From the NCBI GenBank assembly GCA_030581615.1, contig JAKTTT010000112.1:1-28113 (forward strand): a DNA stretch of 28,113 nt. Direction: 5' to 3'. Made by a program: the position numbers and the translations under genes. Positions 18,310-27,791 of this stretch are shown here, in pieces (within the stretch, counting starts at the first letter, position 1; every line of letters starts with the position of its first letter). Source of the DNA: Alloascoidea africana (lineage: Eukaryota; Ascomycota; Alloascoideomycetes; Alloascoideales; Alloascoideaceae). Below the pieces are notes generated by a model, which ran no database searches, had not been told where the DNA came from, and saw nothing but the letters and a program-made list of their open reading frames with translations.

Positions 18310-20048
18310 TTAAAATGCTTCCATTGATTCCTCGGTAGCTCCCCGATCGGCCATCAACTCCTCCGGTGTTTCATTCTCATCATCATTACCGTCCTCAATC
18401 GTGTAGGCATTGTACCAGCTATAAAGGCTGACTATGGCCAATGACCACCAGGTAAGCTCGATCACATTATGCTCTTGTCCATAGCTCATTACCAACCCCC
18501 AGCAAACAGGACCAACAAAACGAGCAAAAGCTGAACCCATTTGGATAACTCCATTCACAGAACCCAAAACTTCACGCTTTTCAGCAGCTCTATTTGTCAA
18601 TACAGAAATCTGAGGCCAAGCCAGAGCATTTAGCATTGTTCGCCAAAACACCAGACAATAAATTGCCAGATATTGTATACTCTTTGAGTAGTTTGCTGTC
18701 AAAACGAGATAAGGTGTCAAAAAGAACAGTAGCGGGAAGTTGGAAACTATCAATCTGAATGGTCCCAGTGTACCATATCTTGCATCGACATATGGAAAAA
18801 AGGATACCATGGTCACTATTCCAACGACACCATTCAGAGATAGGATATTACCAACATCAGACGCTAACAAGCCAAGCCCACCAGCAAGGACAAATGGGAA
18901 GCGTGAGACCAAAGTCTTATCATCTGGGTCCGACGGGTTCTTGTATTTGATTGAACTTGAGAGGACAATTGGCAAGAGCTCGTCAAAAATTGTAGAGGTG
19001 AGTGCAAGCAGGCACGATTGAATCAGCATGTTTATCACTTTTGGTGTTAGAACTTCGCTCCAACTGCCTTCATCAGTGGGTTGTTGGCTGACAAGGTGTT
19101 GCTGTTGCACTTCTTCGTCGCTTATCGAGCCATATACTGTGATCTGGTTAGGTTGATCTTTCTTCTTGTTATGGCGGCGGTTAGCGGTTATCGGGGTGCT
19201 TTCACCTGCCGCTTCAACTGGTATGTACTTCCCATATGTTCTTTTCGGGACGTTAAACCCGACCAGTCGTTTGAATGCGTCCCCTAGTTCACAACCATAA
19301 TCTCTTCTTGACTTTGCGCTTTCTAAAGTCTCTTCAATAAACAAAAAGGCAATAGTCATGCTGAAAATCAATAGCATAGCCACAACGATGTTTGGCAAAG
19401 CATATGGATATTTCTTGAAAAACACTGAATCTCCAAATGTATCAGGCATATTCTCTACTGGATTGGAAAGGTATCCTCCAACATATGGGCCAACTACGCA
19501 TCCAACTTGCCAAAGCAAAGGCATGACAGTGAATGCTAAACCCTGATGTCGTCTCTCAGTTGCAATTTCTCCAATCATGGTCCGCAGTACCCCAACATTA
19601 CCGTTCAGCAAGCCTGCGAGACACCTTGAACCAATTGCTAAGTATATGTTGGTTGAGAACCCAAACAGTAGCATACTTACAATAGTGCCTCCCAAGCATG
19701 TTATCATTATCGGTTTGCGACCGTACTTATCTGAAAGTCGGCACCAGTGGATCGAAGAAAAAACCTGGCATAACGCAAAGGACCCAGAGACATATCCTGC
19801 ATATTTTGCTATTTCTGCTTCGGACTCGCCGACTTTGAAGTCACGGACCATGAAGAAAATATATGGGAAAAGTGAACTGAACCCAACGGGTTCTGCGAAT
19901 CTCACCAGAGCTAAAACACGAAGATTAGTAAAACACAGATCAAGATAAAACCTTTGCGAAGATTCGTACCAACTATGAGAATTTGAGCAACTGGGAACCC
20001 ATCCAGTTGCTCTCGAAGAGTCATCTTCTTTATTGAAGGTTTGGCCAT
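18310..20048 (-). CDS. Major facilitator superfamily transporter, YCR023C/ZIFL-like, two exons
   Basis: Exon 1 is 19970-20048 and exon 2 is 18310-19910; the intron (59 nt) runs GTACGA, branch TTTACTAATC, TTTTAG. The product has 559 residues with about 12 membrane segments. The splice gives FPVAQILIV-ALVRFAEPVGF, matching the N-terminal pattern of this family, whereas the unspliced reading from an ATG at 20073 replaces it with hydrophilic sequence. Motif A is RLSDKYGRKPI at 84-94. NGNVGVLRTMIGEI, MPLLWQVGCVVGP and the TM6-TM7 loop of roughly 90 residues, rich in charged residues, are typical of the YCR023C-like branch. Substrate is unknown; relatives are vacuolar or plasma-membrane exporters. 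The long acidic C-terminus (about 35 residues) is cytosolic by prediction. Its 3' end faces PEX8. Confidence 0.9.
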
Positions 20049-21378
20049 CTTTTCTATTTTGTGGATGAGTCAAAACTTGATAAGCCTATAAATGATGTAA
20101 CGTCCTTTAGTTCCAAAAAGCCAAACGAAAAAAATAGCAACCTTGGGGTCAGATATAGACCTGAGCTATCGATATGAATCTAAAAAAAGGTGTAGAAACC
20201 GGGAATGGAATTAGCAAAAAGAAAGAGAAAGGCAAAGAAACGACGGAAAGTAGAAAGTATAAAGAAAAAAAGATGAAGGTGTGTGGAGAGATTTTGTACT
20301 TGGATGGGTGGATCTCGATTTGGAGTGCTGGTGAACCTTAAGGCGATTATAATTCAAAGGTACAGATCTCTGCACCTCCAGAAAACCGCCAAGGGCAAAT
20401 CGGTGTTAATGTGTTCGTGCGAGTACCTGAAAAAATTGAGATCTTAGCGTGCTTTTGCTTTTCGGTTATTCCATTTACTTGAAGCAGGAGCATGAGGTCT
20501 CAACTAAGCTCCCATTGCATTGATGGGCAGAGAGTCTAAACGGTTTACAATTTTGGGCCGCCGTCAGATGCCTTCTTCTACACGGACCAGTCTGAGAACG
20601 GTAAAAGCGGCCGAGATCATTATGATAATGACTATAGATGATCTGTAGATCCCACGCTTGAGAACAGTCAAAAGCTACAAATTTTAAGAAAGGATCATTT
20701 CCGAACAGACCCAAAAAACGGAGAAAATAGGAAGAAAGAATAGAACAAACAGGAGACATCTAGAAGCCTACATTACGTTAAGCCCACATATGTGGAGAGT
20801 CATTGACTGCTTCACAAACCGCAAAGTGCAGTTTTCTTTTGATTCCAACGACAAAATTACTAAGTTTTTGAAACGGGCTTGTCAAGGGCCAAGAGAGATC
20901 TAAAATACGTTTATGCTTAGATATCCTAGATGCGGGAAACGAGCAAGATCCGTTTTTCTTTTTTTTATTCTGATTAGTTCATACTCGCGATAATGGCGAA
21001 TTTACCCTTTAACGGTCAAAGATTGTGTTTTCCAAAAGCAGACCAAACCAAAATTACACTTCAATCAGCCCTTCGCAAGGTTTGAATAAAAGAAAAGATC
21101 CGAATAAAATTCTTTTGACATTGTGCGGACTTGAAAAAATTTGTCAAGAGGAATAATACACGTGAAATGAGCCCAAAGGAAGCTCTTATGGCAACATTTT
21201 GATTAAGAAGAAAAAGTTCCGGCATGGAGATGATTCTGTGCATTTGTACCGGGGCGGTTACGGGTTTTCGCAGTTTGAAATTTATAGCCAAATTTATTAA
21301 TATTACGCCTGTTTAAAAGAAAAGTTACATTTTTTGTTTTTGATCCATTACTTGGCCCATGTTTCAAACATCTACACT
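20049..21378. other. Intergenic region between the MFS gene and ACS
   Basis: About 1.3 kb containing the upstream region of the MFS gene and the downstream region of ACS. No frame has convincing protein character and no tRNA or LTR end is seen. Purine-rich runs lie at 20215-20275. Confidence 0.55.
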
Positions 21379-23391
21379 TCATCTGGTATCTCTATGAACG
21401 GTTTCAATAATGTGCTGCACCACCTGAGGATTGGCAAGCGTTGACAGGTCTCCGAGTTGATCCTCTTCTCCAGCAAGAACCTTCCTCAAAATACGTCTCA
21501 TGATCTTTCCTGATCTGGTTCTTGGCAGATCATCAACAATCAGAATTGTCTTTGGAGAAGCGAAAGGTCCAATCTCTTTACGAACATGAAGTATCAGCTC
21601 GCGCTTAACTGTTTGTAAATCCTTTGGTCGTGACTTGAGGGAAACAAATGCATTGACCGCCTGGCCCGTCAGCTCATCATGGACTCCAACGACTGCGCTC
21701 TCAGCAACAGATTGGTGGTCTAGAAGAGCATCTTCAATCTCGGCTGTTGAAAGCCTGTGGCCAGAAACATTCACAACATCATCTACACGGCCACGAATCC
21801 AGTAATACCCATCAATGTCTCTGCCTGCACCATCTCCAGTAAAGTAATAGCCAGGATAAGGGGTAAAGTATGTCTCAAGATACCTTTTATGCGCTTTCCA
21901 TACCGATCTTGCCATGCTGGGCCAGGCATTGCGAATGGCAAGAACACCTTCAACGTCGTTACCCTTTTTCTCAACACCGGACACGGGGTCTATTATAACA
22001 GGGTCTATTCCAAATAGTGGTAGCGTCGCACTACCAGGCTTCATGGGTGTAACTCCTGCCAATGGCGATATGAGATGAGAACCTGATTCAGTCTGCCAAT
22101 ATGTGTCACAGATGTGAGTTTTGCCCTTTCCGATCTTCTCGTTGTACCAACTCCAAATTTCATGGGCAATGGGCTCACCGACCGAACCCAATGTGCGTAG
22201 GCTTGAAAGATCATGGTGAATATAGTGATCTCCGGCTCTCTTCAAAAGACGAAGAGCTGTGGGTGCAACATAGAAATGGGTGGCCTTGTGCTGGTCAACA
22301 ATGTCCCAGTATCGTGAAAAGTTGGGATAGGCAGGCGTTCCTTCAAAGATAATTGTGGTGGAACCGAGGAGCAGAGGTCCATAAACGGCATAGGTATGGC
22401 CTGTGATCCAACCAACATCGCCAGCGGTAAACAGAATATCCTTTGGATGTAGATCAAAAACATACTTGGCGGTCATAGCGGCGCCTAACAGATAGCCGCC
22501 AGTAACGTGAACAACCCCCTTTGGTGACCCAGTAGATCCAGATGTGTATAGCAGGAAGATTGGGTCTTCCGACGAAACGGGCACATGAGGGAAATAGCCT
22601 CGGTGCTTGTCCAACTCCTCGTGCCACCAGTGATCACGGCCCTCGACCCATGGCAAATTTTCTCGGCCCGTTCGCTTGAAGACGAGAACATTCTCGACGT
22701 GTGGAGCCTGCTTGAGAGCCTCGTCGACGATTCTCTTTGTTTCAATTGTCTTGCCGCCTCGTTTAGACTCATCGGTCGTAATGACGACCTTGGAATTAGC
22801 ATCGACAATGCGATCTCTTAGCGAACCAGAGCTGAATCCAGCAAAGATGACAGAGTGAATTGCACCAACTCTGGTTATCGCCAGTAGGGTGATGATAGCT
22901 TCTGGGATCATGGGAAGGTACACGGCGACAGTGTCACCTTTCTTGACGCCAAAGGACTGTAACGTATAGGCTAACTTTGAGACTTCACGAAGCAGCTCAC
23001 CATAGGTAATGGTTCTCCCCGTTCCAGGTTCATCTGCTTCGTAGATGATTGCAGGCTTATCTGGATTTGCAAAAGCATGTCGGTCGACGCAATTGTAAGA
23101 GGCATTCAACTGACCTTCCACAAACCACGCTGAATCTCCTTCTTCAAGGGAACCGGATCGCACTGTCTTGAAATCTTTATCCCAAGACAGGAGTTCACGG
23201 GCCATTCTTCCAAAGAATTCATCGGGATACTTGATCGACTGTTCGTACAGAGCTCTGTACTGCTCGATCCCTGTGAGATGAGGAAGCGAGTGGTGTCTAT
23301 CAAAAAACTCCTGGGGTGCCTCTATCGGGACGACATTGTTAGCTTCGTGGACAACAAGGCACTTTTTGGATTCTGTGGAGATTGGCGCCAT
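21379..23391 (-). CDS. ACS1/ACS2: Acetyl-CoA synthetase (AMP-forming)
   Basis: Activates acetate to acetyl-CoA through acetyl-AMP, supplying the cytosol and nucleus for lipid synthesis and histone acetylation. The 670-residue protein is complete and collinear with fungal enzymes. It has the substrate-binding N-terminal segment, [15 protein letters not shown] (182-196), the phosphate-binding loop [14 protein letters not shown] (282-295), the acetate-pocket segment [17 protein letters not shown] (325-341), YWQTESGS (431-438), [20 protein letters not shown] (515-534) and the hinge after it. The C-terminal lid carries [11 protein letters not shown], with the catalytic and acetylatable lysine at 629. 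No intron is needed. Whether it corresponds to ACS1 or ACS2 cannot be decided; many yeasts outside the Saccharomycetaceae have one gene. Confidence 0.98.
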   Translation of the reverse strand: MAPISTESKKCLVVHEANNVVPIEAPQEFFDRHHSLPHLTGIEQYRALYEQSIKYPDEFFGRMARELLSWDKDFKTVRSGSLEEGDSAWFVEGQLNASYNCVDRHAFANPDKPAIIYEADEPGTGRTITYGELLREVSKLAYTLQSFGVKKGDTVAVYLPMIPEAIITLLAITRVGAIHSVIFAGFSSGSLRDRIVDANSKVVITTDESKRGGKTIETKRIVDEALKQAPHVENVLVFKRTGRENLPWVEGRDHWWHEELDKHRGYFPHVPVSSEDPIFLLYTSGSTGSPKGVVHVTGGYLLGAAMTAKYVFDLHPKDILFTAGDVGWITGHTYAVYGPLLLGSTTIIFEGTPAYPNFSRYWDIVDQHKATHFYVAPTALRLLKRAGDHYIHHDLSSLRTLGSVGEPIAHEIWSWYNEKIGKGKTHICDTYWQTESGSHLISPLAGVTPMKPGSATLPLFGIDPVIIDPVSGVEKKGNDVEGVLAIRNAWPSMARSVWKAHKRYLETYFTPYPGYYFTGDGAGRDIDGYYWIRGRVDDVVNVSGHRLSTAEIEDALLDHQSVAESAVVGVHDELTGQAVNAFVSLKSRPKDLQTVKRELILHVRKEIGPFASPKTILIVDDLPRTRSGKIMRRILRKVLAGEEDQLGDLSTLANPQVVQHIIETVHRDTR

Positions 23392-23468
23392 TAAAGAAGA
23401 TGAGAAACAGGAGCAGGAAGACGATTACCGTGGCAGATGATTAAGGTTTGTTGGTGGGATCTCAGCGA

Positions 23469-23476
23469 TATTTATA
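23469..23476 (-). promoter_or_regulatory. TATA box of the acetyl-CoA synthetase gene
   Basis: TATAAATA on the minus strand, 78 bp upstream of the ACS start codon, in otherwise GC-mixed DNA. Spacing and sequence fit a regulated fungal TATA promoter. Confidence 0.65.
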
Positions 23477-23552
23477 CCGCAGTCTCTTGCGAGATGGGAT
23501 GGGACGCAAATGTTGGGCCTCATCCCACCACGTATTAAAATACTTTGTAGCC

Positions 23553-23700
23553 TGCGCCGTTGGCTCCCTGCGCGGCCCCCTGCGCGGCCCCCTGCCCCTG
23601 CCCCTCCCCCTCCATCCGGCCCCGGTCCCGGCCCCGGCGCCGGGAGGGGGCCACCGCCGTTAGCGCTGGGAGTCGCGCCGTCCCCCGCCTTTCTCGCCGT
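23553..23700. promoter_or_regulatory. GC-rich block upstream of acetyl-CoA synthetase
   Basis: A very C-rich stretch in an AT-rich genome, 160-310 bp upstream of the ACS start. It contains two tandem GCGCGGCCCCCT units followed by GCCCCT units, many CCCCT pentamers (the stress-response element AGGGG read on the other strand) and a CCCGGCGCCGGG palindrome at 23633-23644. TCCATCCGGCCC at 23611 is close to the carbon-source response element consensus. A regulatory role is inferred. Confidence 0.45.
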
Positions 23701-24095
23701 GGGACATACCCCGCTTTTTCCCTTTTCGCTCCAGCTGCGTATTGCCAAATCGGAGACGGGTCCCAGCAGCCTCTGCGTGGTCTCAAACGTCCGGTATAAA
23801 TGATAAGAACTGGGGGAGGGGGGGGAAAAGAGACGTGAAGCTGGCTGGCGCTAGCCTCGCCTGGACAGTTGCAAGAGGAACAATAAAAACATCGGCAAGG
23901 CCCAGGTTAGCTCAGAGCTAGTAAATTACACACACACTCGGTTACTGCTGTCGAAACAATCCTTCTGTACAAGAACATTCTCAAAGCCTGAGTAACTGAT
24001 CTCAAAAACCCCACTTGCAATAGTGACTGTTTGGAAAGTCGCTCAAGAAAATATTGCCAAAAAAATATTCGTCCTGCTCGGCTCTGATCCAAAGC

Positions 24096-24278
24096 TCAAA
24101 GCTCGGACTTGCCCTCCCCAGTAGTTCCACGTAAGCGAGCACCTGGACGTTTGAAAACAAAAACTGTCATCTCCATGAAACCGCCAATAAGAGCCACTGG
24201 AATGCCGATGATGACGGCTTTGAGCTCTAGCTTTTCACAAAGATGTGTTTGTTTTTTCGCACGATTACATAACGACAT
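24096..24278 (-). CDS. Possible small single-pass membrane protein
   Basis: A 60-codon frame from an ATG. It has a charged N-terminus with two cysteines (about residues 1-18), one clean membrane segment (LKAVIIGIPVALIGGFMEMT, about 19-38) and a basic C-terminus (FKRPGARLRG). The glycine and proline pattern in the membrane segment and the flanking charges look selected, and it is the best frame between ACS and tRNA-Glu. I cannot name a family. An additional 5' exon is possible. It could also be chance. Confidence 0.4.
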   Translation of the reverse strand: MSLCNRAKKQTHLCEKLELKAVIIGIPVALIGGFMEMTVFVFKRPGARLRGTTGEGKSEL

Positions 24279-24800
24279 TTACAGTAAACATATGCTTTTG
24301 AGTACCCCAGATTTCGCATTTCATCAAGGCTTGACGTCAACTTCAACTTTATTTCCGCTTGGGGTAATTATAAACCAGCAAGTTCTATTAATGATAGCAT
24401 TTTTATCTGACTACTGCCTGTATAAACAAGTCTTTTTCACCGGTTTTCTAAGTGGGGGAGGGGCGATGTAGATCCTGGGTCATTGTGGTTGACCCCGTGC
24501 ATGTTTATCTTTGATAATGCCTGGTTCCGATCAATTCAAACTCTAGATCATTGGTTTCAACATTTTTCAGATTCTTTCCGGGCGATTTCTATTGGATGAG
24601 CGATGCACTTTTCAACCATGTCAAACATGAATGGCGAATAAGATTAGATTCCCTGACGGTGCGACCCCCTCCCCCTCTAATTTTTCTCTACAGGATCGAG
24701 AATAACGCCAAGATAGCCAAACATGTTTATCAAGGGTATTATGCTGTACTCACGGGGATTTTACGATAATGCAGCAGAATAGCAGCATCAAACATACATC
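24279..24800. other. Mostly non-coding stretch with a splice-like signal
   Basis: No clear gene. CTAAT followed by a pyrimidine run and CTACAG at 24677-24692 looks like the branch and 3' splice sites used elsewhere in this window. It precedes a 23-codon open tail (KIAKHVYQGYYAVLTGILR) ending at 24769. No matching 5' exon could be identified. Confidence 0.3.
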
Positions 24801-24829
24801 TGATTGATTGGTTTTTTATCTTTTAGGAT

Positions 24830-25085
24830 AGTTGTAATGCTCCAGGCAGATCATGCAGATTTTGGGCCCTATATACCGCTTAAAGGGAAGAAGAAAATGA
24901 ATGAAGAAGTTGGCGTTTTCAATCCCATTAAAATTTTGGCTCTTTTCGAATTTGAATCAAATTTTGCGGGGTACGCTTACTCGTACTTGACAATATTAAA
25001 AAGGAGGCACAACTAGCAAGTTCATACATGCACCGATCTAGTTGATTCTCTCACTAAGGAGACAGGGGGTGAACAATAAATGAAA
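24830..25085 (+). mobile_element. Weak Ty1/copia-type fossil: RNase H end and polypurine tract
   Basis: Near 25036-25065 one frame reads DLVDSLTKE, resembling the conserved (A)D(x)LTK end of copia RNase H. It is followed within a few codons by GGAGACAGGGGG, a plausible polypurine tract. In copia elements this order directly precedes the 3' LTR. No LTR could be delimited, and the element looks old and broken. Confidence 0.35.
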
Positions 25086-26165
25086 AAAAAAAAAAATCTC
25101 GACAATCAAAGGAAAACTGAGGTATAATCCTTGTCGAAATCAAAATAGGGCTGTTCCAGTGGTTTCCGCAGTGCCACACATTTGCTGGAAACCACATGTT
25201 TATTGATGCTGATTACCATTCACCATCTATAGTTTGAATAAAAATATAGGACAAGAACCAAGTTTCATTTATTCTCAAGTTCCAAGACACTTGGATGAGT
25301 CTTTCAGGAAATGCTGACAATGGGAGCGGCCCCTCTTTACAATGTTGGAGTAAACTATTTAAGTACGTCATAGTTGTTAATGATACCATTTATTCCAAAG
25401 GAGAAGAGGATTTTAGGACGGCTACGAATTTTTAACTTCATTGACTCCACCTGAGACATTAAAAGCTCTTTCATTGCTCAGAAAGCAATAACAAGATAGT
25501 CTTCAAGATTCGTAAGAAAGTGAATTCTCGGTTGTAGTTTAATCTAGGACATTGATAGAGTCGGGAGAAAGCTGTTCCTAAATATTCCTATTTTTTCCAT
25601 TGCTCGGCAAAAGAATCGAGTGTGCTCAGAGTGTATTTCATTTCAGTCTCTGCATTGTTGCTACATGATATAACGATTGAATCTTCAATATCCTTGTGAT
25701 GCTGTCCCCCATCCTTATAAGAATTTGATTTAATAGATCATTTTGGTACTGTTTGGAGAGAAAGTTCTTGAAAGGGAGTCTTGTGAGAAGTCTACGAGTA
25801 GCAGTCTAGTCTCCTACTAGACCTTTCCTATTTTCTTTATATAATCTCCTTTCTTATTTATATAATTAAGTTTAATAAATTTGAAGTCAAGAATGGAGAA
25901 ATCAATGTCATGTAATTGTTTTTAAAAATGCTATCACTAATAAACAATATCTGAAAAATAAAGATTAGGACTTGCAATTCCTGGTAAAACTTGCATTGAG
26001 AAAATCTCTTAGAAAAATCTAACAAACATTTCTTTAAAAAAACTCATTCAATTATATGATTTAGAACAGTAAAAAGATACTCATAATCAGTTGAGACTAT
26101 GAATTGGTTTGTTGAATGTTCGAAAAAAAGAATTCTCATATCTTCAAAAGATGAGAAATTGTATT
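25086..26165. other. AT-rich gene-free stretch
   Basis: No coding frame of note. It begins with an A13 run, contains a hairpin at 25159-25195 and becomes very AT-rich, with TATA-like runs around 25836-25875 that may belong to decayed LTR sequence. It ends at tRNA-Glu. Confidence 0.5.
25159..25195. repeat. Inverted repeat (hairpin)
   Basis: GTGGTTTCC-G-CAG pairs with CTG-GAAACCAC across a 13-nt loop, giving about 12 base pairs with one bulged base. No run of T follows that would suggest a Pol III product. Confidence 0.7.
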
Positions 26166-26237
26166 CTCCGATACGGGGAATCGAACCCCGAACTGCCCGG
26201 TGAAAGCGGACCGTGCTAGCCGTTACACTATATCGGA
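26166..26237 (-). tRNA. tRNA-Glu(TTC)
   Basis: The reverse complement is a 72-nt cloverleaf: acceptor TCCGATA with TATCGGA, A box TAGTGTAACGGC, anticodon loop CTTTCAC giving TTC, and T arm CGGGG-TTCGATT-CCCCG. It closely resembles yeast tRNA-Glu(UUC) and has no intron. The LTR array starts about 150 bp from its 5' end. Confidence 0.97.
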
Positions 26238-26389
26238 TTTTTCTTGAGATTGTAACAAATAAGACCTTCTCAACTCTGGAATTCAACTTCTTTGAGTTTC
26301 TTTATTTCAATTTCTGCATATACGATATGCAATCACAAACTTCTTGTCGATCTTACTAATTCCCTCACTTGCTGTTGAATCTAGACCTT

Positions 26390-26544
26390 TGTAAATGGGA
26401 AATCTCCGATATACTCGTCGATTCCCACTTCTTTCGTTTACATAATTTACATAGATTTAGAAAACTATATAAAGACTCTGATTTCCTCTTCTTCGAGAAT
26501 CAGACAAGCAATATATCTTCTCTTCTCTTCTCTACATCTCTATC

Positions 26545-26586
<42 letters not shown>

Positions 26587-26630
26587 TAACAAGTTGTCCC
26601 AAAACTCTCTACTCGGGCACACTTGTTACA
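26390..26630 (+). mobile_element. LTR-like unit 1 of a serial array
   Basis: Begins TGTAAATGGG and ends CTTGTTACA. Inside is ACTATATAAAG (TATA) near 26463, followed by CT-rich DNA and a CT microsatellite. Followed by GAGAT and the next unit. The left boundary is tentative. Confidence 0.5.
26515..26584. repeat. CT-rich microsatellite in LTR-like unit 1
   Basis: Irregular TCTTC and TATCTC units grade into an uninterrupted (CT)n run of about 17 units at 26550-26582. It sits about 75 bp downstream of the TATA box of the unit, in what would be the transcribed leader. Confidence 0.9.
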
Positions 26631-26635
26631 GAGAT

Positions 26636-26928
26636 TGTAAGATGAATGCCAGGGGATTCACTTACTACAAGGGATAAACAGGGCTCAAAGGTTCAGAAGA
26701 AACAGGAAAGAAAATGTGTTCAGTGTTTGATGCCTTCTCCCAAGACTTGGGGAGAAAGGCCTCTTTATATAGAACTAGAAACTATGTGAGCAACTAAAGG
26801 ATTATTAGAATAATCGCTTGTAGTTACTGAATGTAAACTTAAGGCAAGAGAAAGGTAACTGAGAGCGAATGTGAATAACTAAAACTAAATAGAACCAATC
26901 AGAGATCAAGAGAATCATTTCTCTTACA
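26636..26928 (+). mobile_element. LTR-like unit 2 of a serial array
   Basis: 293 bp starting TGTAAGATG and ending CTCTTACA, with a TATA-like CTTTATATAG near 26763. Flanked on both sides by GAGAT, consistent with a 5-bp target duplication. No coding content; it would be a solo LTR. Confidence 0.6.
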
Positions 26929-26933
26929 GAGAT

Positions 26934-27395
26934 TGCAAGAGATGCTGAAGAGAATGTAAGAAATGAGAAGAAAAGAAGGACACAAAGGATAGTTTACAAA
27001 AACACAAAGAACACAAAGAACACAAAGGCTGGTTACCTTTGTTGTAACATGAGTTATATTAACACTTTGGTTTGCACCTAGAAGTGAAGCACATTGAACA
27101 ATGACAATTGCATGAAAGTACATCAAAGGACAACTGAACTCACAAAGGAAAAGGGAGTTCAGGAAACAATCAAAGAATTGTCATTATTGATTTAGAAGTT
27201 ATTTAGGAACTATATAAGAAGTTTGTGTCTCCCTAAGATGGAGTACAAGTATCAGAAGTTATTAATAGTTATCAAGAAGTTTTAATAAGAAACCGTTTAC
27301 CGGATTATCTCTCTCTTTCTCGCTTGAAAAGCCGTTCTCTATCTTAGAGTTACAACTCTCAGTATTCATCTCGCGCCAGAAGACGATCTGTAACA
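26934..27395 (+). mobile_element. LTR-like unit 3 of a serial array
   Basis: 462 bp starting TGCAAGAG and ending CTGTAACA, with ACTATATAAG near 27210 followed by CT-rich DNA near 27308. Flanked on both sides by GAGAT. It is longer than the other units and contains short ACACAAAGA repeats near 27000-27030, so it may be a nested or divergent member. Confidence 0.55.
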
Positions 27396-27400
27396 GAGAT

Positions 27401-27592
27401 TGTAAGAGAACAGAACCTCAGCTCTGAACTCTTAGGTAGTGGGGTTGGTTCATAAAACTTGAATTAAAGTAACTTGTAGAAAAGAACAAGGAAATTATAG
27501 AAACTAACTTTAAATAAACTAAAACAGTATTCATATTACACATGTGACCAAATGTGCTATTGGAACAAAGAATAAGAATTATAATTCTTACA
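27401..27592 (+). mobile_element. LTR-like unit 4 of a serial array
   Basis: 192 bp starting TGTAAGAGAACAGAACCTC and ending ATTCTTACA. Its first 35 bp and parts of its body match unit 5, and its start matches the fragment at 14109-14147 in reverse. The spacer to its left is GAGAT. Confidence 0.6.
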
Positions 27593-27596
27593 GAGA

Positions 27597-27786
27597 TGTG
27601 AGAGAACAGAACCTCTGTTCTGAACTCTCAAGTTTATGGCTCAAAAGATTGATGTTAAGTAGCTTGAGAAGTAGAAAACTAGAAACACAAACAAAGTTCT
27701 ATTTATACTCTTTGGCATCAGTCTCATCATTGCACTCATTCTTGAATATACTGAGCCTTTTCTTCATAAGAATCACAATTCTTACA
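27597..27786 (+). mobile_element. LTR-like unit 5 of a serial array
   Basis: 190 bp starting TGTGAGAGAACAGAACCTC and ending ATTCTTACA, with a TATA-like ATTTATACTC near 27701. Similar in length and start to unit 4. The spacer to its left is GAGA or GAGAT, depending on where the T is assigned; to its right it is GAAAT. Confidence 0.6.
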
Positions 27787-27791
27787 GAAAT

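Noticed and set aside
18310-20073. The 587-residue unspliced reading as the main MFS product
   Set aside because: Its N-terminus is unlike the family, while the spliced model restores FPVAQILIVALVRFAEP with proper GT, branch and AG signals.
20475-21291. Frames of 76-94 codons between the MFS gene and ACS
   Set aside because: Composition is random-like, starts are isolated and there is no splice context or family resemblance.
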